Source: Saururus chinensis (taxonomy: Eukaryota > Streptophyta > Magnoliopsida > Piperales > Saururaceae). From it: a stretch of DNA of 64,000 nucleotides. The DNA is taken from assembly GCA_035235625.1 (NCBI GenBank), contig CP141148.1, forward strand, positions 8,675,001 through 8,739,000, in the 5' to 3' direction. Below the pieces are notes generated by a model. That model was not told where the DNA came from. It searched no databases and saw only the letters and a program-made list of their open reading frames with translations. The translations under genes were made by a program, and so were the position numbers. This document shows, one piece after another, positions 1 to 10,643 of this stretch. Within the stretch, counting starts at the first letter, position 1. Each line of letters opens with the position of its first letter.

Positions 1-1291
1 AGTGCTTATCATTCTGCAGTGTTCTTTAGAGATTTTGTTGTTGGTTGTATTCATTTATTGTTATATGTGGACGTCATGTTTATTATTGGTGATGATTTTG
101 TTGGCATTTAGACACTCAAGGCACAACTTCAAGAACTTTTTGAAATGAAGGATTTAGATTTCCTTTGTTATTATTAGGGTATCGAAATTGTTTCTTCTCC
201 TTAGGGTTATCTTATGTCGTAGTCTAAGTGTGCTTCAGAGGTTTTTGCTCATTCTAGGTTGACTCATTCCCAGCCTGTTGATAGTCCCATGAAAGTCAAC
301 CTGAAACCCAACGTGTTATTAGGAGGTGGTTGGTTCTTTGGTCTATCTCAGGCCATATAATCAGCATGTTGTGCACATTGTCAATCAACTTTCTTTAGTT
401 CCTCAGCTCTCCTCATTGGGCCCCAGTTCTTCAGATTTTGCACCATGTGTAGGGCACCATGGATCGCAATTTTCTTCTCTCTCCCACTTCAAACCCCAAT
501 TTATGTGCTTAGTCTGATGCAGATTGGGTTGGTAATGTAGTGGATTGCAAATCCACCACTGGTTATTGTCTATTCATAGGTGACTCTCTTATTGCCTAGA
601 AGAGTAGGAAGCAGGATTGTGTTGCTCGTTCCAGTGTTGAGGCTGAATATAGAGCTATAGCTACTATTGCGGTGGAGATTGTTTGGCTTCGATGGCTTCT
701 TGGTGACATGGGAGTTACTCTTATTGGTCCTACTCCTATGTATTGTGACAATAAGAGTGCTATTCAGATTGCACACAACCCTATTTTTATAAGCACATGA
801 GGCATATTGATATTGACTACCAATTCATGCGCCACCACCTCTAATCTGGGACTGTAGCACTTCCTCATATTTCCTCCACTCATCATATTACTGACTTCTT
901 TACGAAGTCCCACTCATCATATTAATGACTTCTTTACGAAGTCTCACATGGTTGCTTGCTCCAGTTCTTATTGAGCAAACTCTCAATGTTATCTCCATCT
1001 AGAATTTTAAAAGGGGGGTGTTCGAGGATTATATTTAATTATATATCAGTACTTTTGGTTAAATCATAAGTAGCATTGTTCTATGTACAAGGGAAAGATT
1101 AGTCTTTCCTGGTTATTCTTATTATATGATTGGTCAACCCTTCACTTAGTAAGGGCAGTCTATCTTTTCTTTTAATTGGCAACCTTAAGCCTACTTAAGA
1201 GTCTGGTAAAGTCTTGTAAGACTTCTTCATTAATTCAATTCAAGAAAAGCTCTCTTCTCTCCAAAAATCCTAGTCTTCAATGATTCTATCA
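1..1291 (+). mobile_element. Ty1/copia relic, 3' part with LTR
   Basis: Conceptual translation gives the end of a copia reverse transcriptase and an RNase H region, including a Ser-x-Glu-Ala-Glu-Tyr-type motif near 0.63-0.65 kb. A purine-rich tract at about 1008-1018 leads into an LTR-like stretch. The element enters from off the left edge. It is broken, with several breaks in the coding part, and looks old. It lies in what would be intron 5, or the lost 3' half, of the protoporphyrinogen oxidase gene and runs in the opposite direction. Confidence 0.75.
1019..1291 (+). repeat. Probable 3' LTR of the copia relic
   Basis: It begins with TG straight after a polypurine tract and ends at a plausible CA. 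It contains a TTAAGAGTCTGGTAAAG-like transcribed-end region. The 5' partner lies outside the window, so the right boundary is a guess. Confidence 0.5.
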
Positions 1292-2342
1292 TAAATTACC
1301 TGCCTACTAAAAGAAAAATAGAAACTCACCCTGACCCAATAAATTTTAATCTATCAGATTGTCTATTAAAAACACCATGATTAAATTTCCTTGAAACTAC
1401 TTTCAAGAAAAATTGAATTTGCATGTGTTAGTGACAGCTGTTTTGGTGGCTGAAACTATTTTCTAGAAAGCCCTATGCACTCACGATCAAATAATAAGCT
1501 GGGTCTGATAGCAACCTCAGGCAAAAAATGGCTTCGAAAGTAAATCCTAGAAACAAATTACTTCCGAAAACTAAATAACCTCTCCAAAAAGTTTTGACTT
1601 TCTCAATTTATATTGCTCAGGATGGAGTTTGAAGTTCTTTTCCTAGGGAAAATTTCTCAATTAGTTATTGGTCTTGTCCGACAAATCCTTTATAAGAAAT
1701 CCACATCTATAAATGTTAACGGTATATCCTTATTAATTTTTTTAGGTGGACAGGTGTCAAATGGGTGTGAAGCCAAGGAAATTTAAACAGGATGAACTGA
1801 AAATGGCAGAACAAGAGTATTGGGTCCATTCTAACATGCGGGCCCCCTTACATAGTTTCATAAAATTTCAGTTGTTAAGAGGCTAAAACTCACAAGATGT
1901 GATTACTATCCACAAAAGAGATCTAAACTTAACATATAAAAGCCCCACAAACTTGCCACTTATCATGCTTGATTTCACCACTACCTCACATTGTTGGCCC
2001 ACATTTCAAATTGTTAAGTTACACGTTATATTTAACACATTAGCCAACCCACCCGCCCCCTCTCCCTCCCTCTTTTTCACATACTATAAAGTACATCATA
2101 TAAAGCTTGTGTACCAACATGAGCTTCAATTATGACTAAGATGGTAATTCTGTAAAAATCAAAATCTACTTTTTACCCACAATTCAAAAAGGCCAAAATG
2201 TATCACTAGCAATAATCTCTTATTCTACACTGCTTCTTATGAACCCTCCCCCTGTAATATAGCCATATACGAGCTAATCTATGTGTTTAACCTTCAGAAA
2301 ACACAAACTAAGAATCACGAACATTTATAATCACTAATTTAC
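1292..2342. other. Start of PPOX intron 5 or broken flank; no gene seen
   Basis: AT-rich sequence between the copia LTR and the exon 5 donor. I searched both strands by eye for the next PPOX exon (expected to begin around Leu-Gly-x-Lys-Val-Lys-Leu) and did not find it. Confidence 0.5.
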
Positions 2343-4274
2343 CTTGTAGCAATTGCATTGGGCAACATAGCAAGCCCCTTTTTAAAAGATCCAACGGTCT
2401 GGCCTTGTGGCTTTGGCAAGCGCCTGAAAATTAATTGAACTAAGTCTAGCCAGGAAATGCCACAATCATCAGAAAAATAAAAGTGGACTAAAAAAGAACG
2501 GGAAAATATGAAAACCAATTACGGGTCCCGTTGTGGCTTTGGATTTTTTCTCCTTTCTAGTAAGGAACTCAAGGTTCCACCAATGATACTACCGCCATTC
2601 TGTTCTAGCTTCCACACTTTCCCAAATGCTGCTTTCATACTCAATTTTGCAGGATCACCAGCATAAACCCCTGCACATGCCATCATTCGCATGAAGATAC
2701 ACTGAACTCAAGTACACAGAATCAAATTAGAACCAAAAAAGGACAATTACATGGAACAGAAATGCACCGGAACAAAATGGCTCTATCAATCGCTCAAAAA
2801 CCTCATCCCCAAGATTACGGCGCACAAACTCCTCAACAGACTCTTCATGATCCTGTTACCTTGGCCAGATGTTAAATGATCAGAAATAGAACATGCAGAT
2901 GCACTTTCTGAATTCAGATAGTTTTGTAAGCATCAGAGGAGACATTAATTTTTTTCATCCAGAAATTCCAAAATTTATTCTAGAATGTGAGAACATAAAT
3001 AAAAGAATTGCGCTCCTAAATATTCCAAAGGCCGTCTTTAGGAAATGTTTATGCGTTGCCTTGGGTTATCACATAAGGCCTTTGAAATACTCCTTCCATC
3101 CCACGTTAATTGCTTGGGTAGGAAATTGATTTCAAATTCAGACAATTAATATGGGACAAATGGAGTACAATTACTCTAAATATAGATTGAGTTATCAATT
3201 CACAGAGAGGGAAGTGAAGAGGACAAACCGGTGGAGGACGTCGAATGCCAAGGGCACCAATACCAGCTCTGAGCTTGCCAGGAATGCTCATCAAGTCGAA
3301 GAAAGGTAAATCGTTAGGCTTAGAGGGAACAGGTCTCAATTTCCCACCCCAAAAGACAAAACGGGGCGCATTAGGGTCACCGAATACAAGGTCATCTTTC
3401 AATCCGCTATCCACCTGCACGCACCATGAGAAACGGTAACCATGAACACACATCAGTCTGGAGGTCATTAAGCTCTTCTCTTTGAAAAAAAAAAGTAATT
3501 GGAAACAGCATTTTCATTAGCATATCCAATCCTTGTCAGTAGAAAACAAATAGATCTTTTTTTTTCATAATTATCGACACAAGCCTGTGATTTCACTAAC
3601 ATTTTCCGCAATCCATATCATAAAAAATTCTTGCATTGACCATAAACAAATCTTTTGATCAGAATTAGTAAGAGCGAATAATGTGCGTAATTTTGGCGCA
3701 GGCACAAGAAAATTTGAATAAGATTAAAGGGAAAAAGAGAGGGAAACACCGGCAAAGTCGGAATCACGGACCAGAAATCGCCACAATGACAACAACAGGA
3801 AAATACGCATGAAGATAATGCGGATGAAATGTAGGGTACCGCTAGGGTGAGGATGGGGTCAGAGGGCTGGAAGCTATTAGGACCCTCCTCCCACAGATAG
3901 CCGTCCCGTTCCACGGTGGTGATGTTTCCGCCGACACGGTCTCTGGCCTCGGTGACCAAAACTTCGCCGGCCACGTCAGCGTGCTTCGTCGCGAGGGCCT
4001 GGGCGATGCCGAGGCCACTGATCCCGGCGCCGACAATGACACAATCGACGGAGTAAGGGGGCGAGGAGGCACGGTCTATGCTGGGTGCACTTGAGGTAGA
4101 GACGGAAGAGGGGGAAAGCTGGTTGGCGACGGAGCATCGGGAAAGGGAAGAGGAATGCAGGGGGGAGAGAGGAGGAGATCGGAGGAACAGGCAGGAGGTG
4201 CCGGCGACTGTTGAGTGGTGGAGAAGGCAAGGAGAAGGAAATGAGGAGGGAGTCGAGATGGAGAGCGTCGCCAT
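2343..4274 (-). CDS. PPOX1: Protoporphyrinogen oxidase, chloroplast type, exons 1-5 only (partial)
   Basis: The enzyme oxidises protoporphyrinogen IX to protoporphyrin IX, the last common step of haem and chlorophyll synthesis, in the plastid. Five exons with GT-AG borders keep frame: 4274-3840, 3414-3229, 2852-2768, 2670-2523 and 2423-2343, about 311 codons. The first ~70 residues are Ser/Pro-rich like a transit peptide. The FAD-binding motif VGAGISGLGIAQAL and DRVGGNI follow, then LWEEGPNSFQPSDP, VPSKPNDLPFFDLMSIPGK, EEFVRRNLGDEVFERLIEP, FGKVWKLEQNGGSIIGGT and GQTVGSFKKGLAMLPNAI. These match plant PPO1 block for block. The start is the ATG before ATLSIS, which fits a transit peptide; an upstream in-frame ATG is less likely. 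The last ~220 residues (C-terminal FAD/membrane part) are not found left of 2343, where a copia relic begins. Either intron 5 is enlarged and the gene continues off the window, or the gene is truncated. No stop or frameshift is seen in the five exons. Confidence 0.9.
3090..3165. mobile_element. MITE, Stowaway/mariner-like, 76 bp
   Basis: Terminal inverted repeats start CTCCTTCCATCCCAC on the left and, read inward, CTCCATTTGTCCCAT on the right, flanked by TA on both sides (3088-3089, 3166-3167). It sits in intron 2 of the PPOX gene. Confidence 0.75.
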
Positions 4275-4860
4275 GTCAGTAGGGAGAGGAAAAAAAACCG
4301 ATGGGGATAGGAAGATGAACAAAATGGCCAGAATACGGACAATTAAAAACGGATGCTGCTACCTCTACATCAAAACCTTACCTAATGGATGGTTTTGATT
4401 GGACGAAGATACCACAAAGTGGGGTCTTCTCTTTCACGAGAAAGAGCGCACTTATATTCACCCGGGAAAACTTTTCGTTTTTACCTTATTGCATTTTATA
4501 TAGGAAAACCTTTCTTTTTTCCCTTATTTGCATTTTATATAAAAAATTTTGAACTAAAATTTTATTTTATTTTTACTTTACCAACCCCCTACTTAGTGCT
4601 TATCTGTATAAAGTCCTTATTCTTTCGCATATACAACTTTATATATTATCAAAGAGCGCATACCATAATAGTCCTTCTAGAAGTTATCTCATATAATATG
4701 TAGAGGTCTTATTCCCTCACGGTGGATACCTACTATATAGAAATTCATACTTTATTGAGTAATACCCTTCGTGAGTGTCATTTTAAAAGTTCTCTTTTAA
4801 TTCACGTAAAGGCCTTACTCCCTCGTGATGGGCACACCTCACATATAACTTCATATGTTA

Positions 4861-4890
4861 TTGGTGGGGGTGGGGGTGGGGGTGGGGAGG
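4861..4890 (+). other. G-quadruplex-prone run
   Basis: Five G4-G5 runs separated by single T or A bases, inside the tandem array. It fits the standard intramolecular G-quadruplex pattern. Confidence 0.7.
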
Positions 4891-5186
4891 GCACTCACCA
4901 TGACAATCATTCGAGAGGTTATCTGTATAAAGTCCTTATTCTTTCGCGTTGGATATCCCATATATAACTTTATATATTATCAAAGAGCGCATACCATAAT
5001 AGTCCTTCTAGAAGTTATCTCATATAATATGTAGAGGTCTTATTCCCTCACGGTGGATACCTACTATATAGAAATTCATACTTTATTGAGTAATACCCTC
5101 TGTGAGTGTCATTTTAAAAGTTCTCTTTTAATTCACGTAGAGGCCTTACTCCCTCGTGATGGGCACACCTCACATATAACTTCATA

Positions 5187-5217
5187 TGTGGGGGTGGGGG
5201 TGGGGGTGGGGGGGAGG
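5187..5217 (+). other. Second G-quadruplex-prone run
   Basis: Same pattern as the block about 330 bp upstream, duplicated with the 331-bp higher-order unit; the last run is seven Gs. Confidence 0.7.
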
Positions 5218-5924
5218 GCACTCACCATGACAATCATTCCAGAGATTCCCTCATAGTTCACATAAAGGCCTTACTCCCTCGCGGTAGGTACCCCCCTACC
5301 CCGTATATAACTTCATAAGTTATCGGTGGCAAATTCATATTTTATCAGGTAGTACCCACTGTGAGTGTTATTCTAAAAGTTCTCCTGTAGTTCACGTAGA
5401 TGCTTTACTCCCTCATGGTGGGCATCCCTAATATATAAATTCATATATTATCGAGGGAGGGGGGCACCATGAGAGCCATTATAGAAACTCCCTTGTGGTT
5501 TACATAGAGGTCTTACTCCTTTGCGGTGGGCTGTGGGCACCCCTCGTATATAACTTTATAAGTTATCGGGGGTGCCGACTGTAAGCATCATTCCAAAAGT
5601 TTCTCCCTCACTCACATAGAAGCCTTACTCACTTGTGGTGGGCACCCCCTATAAAACTTCATATGTTGCTGAGGGGGGTGCCCCCTATGAGCTCCATTCC
5701 AAAAGTTTCCTCATGGTCCACATGTCTTACTCCCTTCTAGTAGGCATCCCTGTACATAACTTCATAAGTTGTTGGGGGGTGCCCACCGTGAGCACCATTC
5801 TAGAAGTTATTTCGTACAATGCGTAGAGACCTTACTTCGTCACGGTGGGTCCCACCATATAGAACTTCATTGAAGGGTGCCAGTATGAGCACCATTCCAG
5901 AAGTTCTCCCATAGAAATTACCAT

Positions 5925-7430
5925 ACCTATGATACTGTAACGTCTCCCATTGTTCTACAAATGCTTTTTGAGCTAAAGGCCGCCACGACTATGCCTGCTG
6001 GGTTGCTTCAGCCCTTGCCTATTTTGAATAAGGTTTGGGAGGATGTTTCGATAGATTTCGTAGAGGCCCTACCCTTGGTGCAAGGCAAGTCCGTGATTAT
6101 GGTGGTGGTAGATTGGTTATCCAAGTAAGCTCATTTTTGCGCTCTGGGTCACCCTTTCACTGCCAAGACAATGGCAGAGCTCTATGCTCAAGAGGTGGCT
6201 AAACTCCATGGTATGCCACGCACTATTGTTTCTGATCGTGACCAGATTTTCATCTCTCAATTTTTGCGGGAGTTCTTCACTTTACAGGGTAGTACTCTCC
6301 ATATGAGCACCGCTTACCACCCTCAAATGGATGGCCAGACTGAGGTGGTTAACTAATGCTTAGAGCAGTATCTTCGCTGTTTTACTATGTCACAGCCCCG
6401 CAGTTGACTTCAGCTTCTTCCTTGGGCGGAGTGGTCTTATAACACCGCTTATCACATTTGTGCCGGTTTTACTCCTTTTGAGGTGTTGTATGGCCAGCCA
6501 CCTCTGACCGTGTTATCTTATGTTCTTCATCGCTCCTCTGTGGCTGAGGTGGATTATATGCTCTAGACATGGGACGAGGTTCTTCGCCAGCTTAAGGAGA
6601 ACTTGTCCACTGTTCAGAACCGGATGAAGCAACTTTACGATGGCCATCACTTCGATAGGGAGTTCGTGGTGGGTGACTTGGTTTATGTCTCTGTGCTGCC
6701 GCAGCGCTAGGCATCCTTATATTTAGCCTGAGCACTCTAAGCTCGTCCCCTGTTTCCATGGTCCTTATGCTATGAATGAGCGTATTGGATCGGTGGCGTA
6801 CCGCCTTGCCTTGCCGCCTAGTTCTCTTATTCACCATGTCTTTCACAACTCCAGGTTGCGCCGCTGCATCGGTGATGTATCCCTAGCCACTGCTGCTCCG
6901 CCACCCCCCCTGATGGGGCCAAATCTGCCTTCAGACCTTGTTCCAGCCTCGATACTTGATAAGCATCGGGTTTGTTGCTCCAATCGCATCATCACGGAGG
7001 TTCTGATTTCTTGGCAGGGTCAGGCCCTCGAGGATGCCACATGGATGCCTGAGGAGGAGTTTATGGCTCGTTATCTAGCTTGGTCCCCTTGAGGACAAGG
7101 CGAATAGCAAAAGTGTGGTGCACGTTTATTGTCCACTCTTCTTTTATCTTTATTTCAATACATTATGCTAGTTTCTCTTCTATTAATTACAGTTGTATTT
7201 GTTTATTGCATTATTGAATTGTGATAGGAGGCCTAGTGGACCACGGGATAGCAGGGCCCAGTAGCAGCATGTTCCCCAATGTAAGAGGGCGCAACTCCTC
7301 AGTCGTCCCCTTCCTTGGTTAGGGTTATGCAACAAGAGAATTCAGTTTATCCCCCCTCTTTCTTCCTTCTTCCTCCCATTTCCCTATGTGAGTCTCCAAG
7401 GTACCAATTGTGCCCACACCGGGCACATCA
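5925..7430 (+). mobile_element. Ty3/gypsy relic: integrase end, chromodomain-like tail and 3' LTR
   Basis: Translation shows an integrase core (DFVEALPLVQGKSVIMVVVD, then STAYHPQMDGQTEVVN), a GDLVYV-type C-terminal region and a chromodomain-like end (LISWQGQALEDATWMPEE). A purine-rich tract near 7090-7100 leads to an LTR of about 317 bp (about 7114-7430). The LTR end resembles that of the gypsy element at 60.1 kb (GGTACC..TTGTGCC..GGGCACA), so both are probably the same chromovirus-type family. Only the 3' third is present and it carries several breaks. It is an old fossil. Confidence 0.8.
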
Positions 7431-7927
7431 GTGTAGGTGACGACCATGACAATTTGGCAACTGATGAGGCAGAGGGCAAGGATGGGGGTAGTAGAAAGTC
7501 GTTGGTGGAGCTTGTTGGGGTGGTGAAGGATAAGGAGCACGATGGCAGTGTGGAGGGGTTCTGATGGTAAGGCGAGGCAAATATAGATGGTAGAGTTGTG
7601 ACTGTGCCAATGGCCACGACTCTGCAAGCTATGGCAAAGTGGTGACCATAGCCTGCAAAATTGAGATTGCACTAAATGGCTAGATCTGGCCACTAGCATG
7701 GCTCTATAGGCGGTGCCCCAAACCACGCCATAGGGTGGTTGAGATAGGCTTTGATGCAAGCTGGCCAGGGATTTTTTGCTAATTGGTCAAGGCTTTGCTA
7801 CGGACTGGCCGACCAAGCCAAATTTGGCTTGGCTTTGGCAATGGTCTGGCATTAGCTGCAAAAAATAATAATTGACAATTAGCCGCCTACAGTGGCTCTA
7901 GAGAAGGGAAAGAGAATCAGAGTTATA
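7431..7927. repeat. Unclassified dispersed repeat, copy 1
   Basis: Contains a stretch (about 7480-7540) clearly similar to about 36370-36425: a GTGGAAAGCCGTTGG-like segment followed by GCTCGTTGGGGTGGTGAAGG. No open coding frame of note and no terminal repeats recognised. Confidence 0.45.
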
Positions 7928-8111
7928 CTCTCTCAGTCCTATATTAATAGCTACATTTGAAAAAAAAAATTATTAAATGGTTGAAACCCACATCTAAGAT
8001 AAAGAAAAATTAGTTTATAATACTCAATCACTTAAATAAAATAAAATAAAGTAATTAATAATAAATAATTTTTTTTTATCAAATAAAGTTTTTAATTTAA
8101 GGCAGAAGGAG
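7928..8111. mobile_element. MITE, Stowaway/mariner-like, 184 bp
   Basis: Left end CTCTCTCAGTCCTATATTAATAGCT; right end read inward CTCCTTCTGCCTTAAATTAAAAAC; TA on both sides. AT-rich interior without coding capacity. Confidence 0.7.
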
Positions 8112-8682
8112 TAATACACAAACTTTATAAACAAACGTATTGAGGTAAAATACTCTTCACGAAATCCCGGAGAGAAGAAACATTGATACCACGATTCAAC
8201 ACCACCTTAGCCTAATGTCGTTGAAGAAGAATAGGTCCAGCATTAAGGGAAAGCTACCTGGCAGCCAGACGAAGACTAGCAAAAAACAACCAAGTCTACG
8301 TAATCTCACGTACATCTCCATCAATCACCTCAATATTGGATGTGATATGGGGAAGAAGTTGGACCACCTGGGGTGATCGATGGCGCCCATTGAAAAGTCC
8401 TCCCGCGTAGTGACTTCCACATCACAACTCCGAGATGAACTTCCAGGAAACATACCATCATATCCCTATTAGATGCTCTCCTCAACAAATTCTCACTACG
8501 CGTGATGAAAGACTCTGTGAAAAACGAAAGACGAAAGACTTTGTGAAAGACGAAAGGGAGCTATTTATCCAACGGTTCTATGTATTGGGCCTTAAATCCA
8601 CCAACGTCGCATTCCTTTGGAGACAAGTCTGCATTAGCTAGCTATCAGAATCTGTACTACATGGAAGTTGGCATGTATAAAC

Positions 8683-8691
8683 TATATATAA
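8683..8691 (+). promoter_or_regulatory. TATA box of peptide-gene copy A
   Basis: TATATATAA, 57 bp before the ATG, at the same spacing as in copies B and C. The ~450 bp upstream (8222-8660) are conserved with the other two copies. Confidence 0.6.
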
Positions 8692-8739
8692 CTTAAGTGC
8701 CTGGCTCAACTTTCACTTGTATTTTAGATGAGCGTAGCC

Positions 8740-9075
8740 ATGGGACGATCATTTACCCTTACAATACTTTTCATAACAGTGCTTTTTGCAACTTCTGTAA
8801 CCCAATGTAGATAAGTTTATCAGTTTATGAGTATGTTTTTTTCTTATATTTTGATCTTTTTTTTTACTAAGCAACAGTTTTATATCTCATACAGGACTAG
8901 GATGGAGTGGGAAGAAGTACAGGAGAGAACTAGCCTCTATAGATACCTTTCAATCTTCAATTATTTTCTTTTGGAGGCATTTCGCATCTTGTGGCTCTTG
9001 TGTTTGCTAAATGTGAATTCAAATCATCATGGGTGGTCGTAGGTGGAGTACGAGGAAGGAAAAGTTGTGAGGTTC
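8740..9075 (+). pseudogene. Small secreted peptide gene, copy A, decayed
   Basis: First of three dispersed copies of a three-exon gene (see 13875-14351 and 40172-40633). Exon 1 (8740-8806) still encodes a signal peptide, MGRSFTLTILFITVLFA followed by TSVTQ. The last base before the GT donor is T instead of G. Joined to exon 2 (from 8895, after CATACAG) it forms a TGA codon exactly at the splice junction. Exon 2 keeps GWSGKKYRRELAS, but the donor after the Ser-Glu end has been lost by a small deletion. The start of exon 3 (VEYEEGKVVR, from about 9044) is recognisable, then the sequence changes abruptly to unrelated DNA before the Gly-Asp-Tyr motif. Promoter and 5' flank remain conserved, so it was once functional or was copied with its promoter. 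Confidence 0.75.
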
Positions 9076-9511
9076 CGCTGTCCGTGACGGACATACAAAC
9101 TGTCCATCCGTATCGGTCCGCACAGAGACACAGACGGACACGGTCGTCTATATCAACCGAAACGAAGATGAGCAAACTAAAAGGAAGCATGTTAAGAACT
9201 TGAAGCAGTAGCCTACTAGCATGTTGTCCATTCTCCATAGCTGTTTTCGACCTCGGCCATATTCATCCGACAATTTTTTTTAAAGATGAACATCCAAATA
9301 CTAAAATGAATGGTGAATGAGTGCCTTGCAAATGCTAAAATGGCAAGAGTCAGATCGGAACTCGCAGAGAGAAGGTACGGACAAGAGTGGGGAAGAGGAA
9401 ACCAGGAAGGAAGGAAGAAGCCAGAGAGGAGTTCATAACACTTTCAAAAGACATTGTCGTTAAAATCAATATATAGTGACGAAAGTGGACACCTGCGGAC
9501 ACGGACAAAGG

Positions 9512-9655
9512 ATGGTTGTTTTGATTACCACCGGCTGGTCCATTTTCAGCGACATTGTCACCGCCAATTTAATAGGCTATGGCCTTGCCTTCCTCGGTGT
9601 CGCCTAAAACCACTCCAAGGTCCAGGCTCTCAAGGAGACCAACGCTCACGCCTAA
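9512..9655 (+). pseudogene. C-terminal fragment of a sugar-phosphate/nucleotide-sugar translocator
   Basis: The frame reads VVLITTGWSIFSDIVTAN, LIGYGLAFLGVA, a stop (TAA, 9608-9610 region), then NHSKVQALKETNAHA and a terminal stop. This resembles the last transmembrane helix and tail of plant triose-phosphate-translocator-family proteins, membrane carriers of the drug/metabolite transporter superfamily. In intact members the tail runs GVAYYNHxKLQALK, so the stop probably replaces a Tyr codon. No upstream helices are found nearby. I take it as a gene fragment, perhaps carried by a transposon; family assignment is from memory of the motif. Confidence 0.55.
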
Positions 9656-10029
9656 TTATTTGATTTTATCTTCTTCTTCGTCCCCAATTCTTATCTAATT
9701 TATTTGCAAACTAGAGGATGAGCAAAAGAAGAATGTTTTCCACGATCAAGATACATGGATTTTGTTTGTGATTGCAATTGGATACGGATGGAGTTGGAGA
9801 TGGGTTTTTCATATGGAGTACATCTTAAATCAAATTTGTTGCAGTTTTTTGTGTTTTGGTTTCAATTGCTTTTAGTGTTATTAGTTATTTTTATATCATT
9901 ATCCGGAGAGAAATAAATTGATTTTTGTTCTCCTTGCTATGGCGGGTATATGAGTAAATCACTCCTACAAGGGCCAAACTAGTGTTTTAGCATGACCTAT
10001 TAGATGTTTCTAGAGATGACCACTTGAGA
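9656..10029. other. Intergenic, nothing recognised
   Basis: AT-rich, no sustained reading frame, no repeat boundary seen. Confidence 0.4.
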
Positions 10030-10330
10030 TGTATTCTTAGGGGTGCTAACGAGCCGAGCTGAATCGAGTTTTGGGTTAGATCAACTCAAACTCATAATTT
10101 TGGGTATTGGCTCGAGCTCAACTTAAACTCAATTGAGCTACTAATCATCCAGCTCGAGCTCGGCTCAAAAAAGAAACTAAAAACTTGACTCATGCTCGAG
10201 CTTGAACTCAGTATACAGTAACCACATAACTTAACTCGAATTTAGCTTGGCTATAAATCCGACTATGTGCAAGTTTGGCTCAAATCAAATCCAGCTAAGT
10301 AAGCCAATGGAAATTCAAAAAGATTCTACA
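10030..10330. repeat. GAGCTCG-rich dispersed repeat, possible hAT-like fragment
   Basis: Starts TTAGGGGTGCTAACGAGCC, a form common at the ends of plant hAT-type non-autonomous elements, followed by repeated CTCGAGC/GAGCTCG words. The opposite end was not identified. Confidence 0.35.
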
Positions 10331-10643
10331 ACCGGGATTTAAACTTGTGATGTTGCCAAAAATTATAAACTCCTTAACTGTTTCACCTATAACACCTTTT
10401 GTGTCAAGCATTCCATCAAGTAAATATAAAGTTCTCATAATTTAAATATATATTTTTATCAAATATAATTTTATCACTCTGTCATTAAAGTTGTACGCTT
10501 GGCCCATGTTATTTTACATAATATTTGTACTTTTATATTGATCATAGATTTTAATGCATGAAAATGAGTGCAAAAACTTAATTAGTATTTCTTCCTCATT
10601 ATACCAATATACACTACTTAGTAAAAAATACTATTATCAAATA

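Larger units (their letters stand above)
4610..5920. repeat. Degenerate tandem array, ~110-bp units with a 331-bp higher-order repeat
   Basis: About eleven diverged units each contain versions of three landmarks: CACRTAGAGGCCTTACTCCC, ATATAACTTCATAWGTTAT and GGTGCCCACCGTGAGCACC. Landmark spacing is roughly 105-135 bp. Two larger blocks (from about 4671 and about 5002) repeat almost exactly at a period of 331 bp. No coding sense is apparent; the ORFs crossing it are by-products of the repeat. It lies upstream of the PPOX start codon. Confidence 0.8.

Noticed and set aside
4076-4398. Frames opposite PPOX exon 1
   Set aside because: Shadows of the minus-strand transit-peptide region; the minus frame has full homology and correct splice sites.
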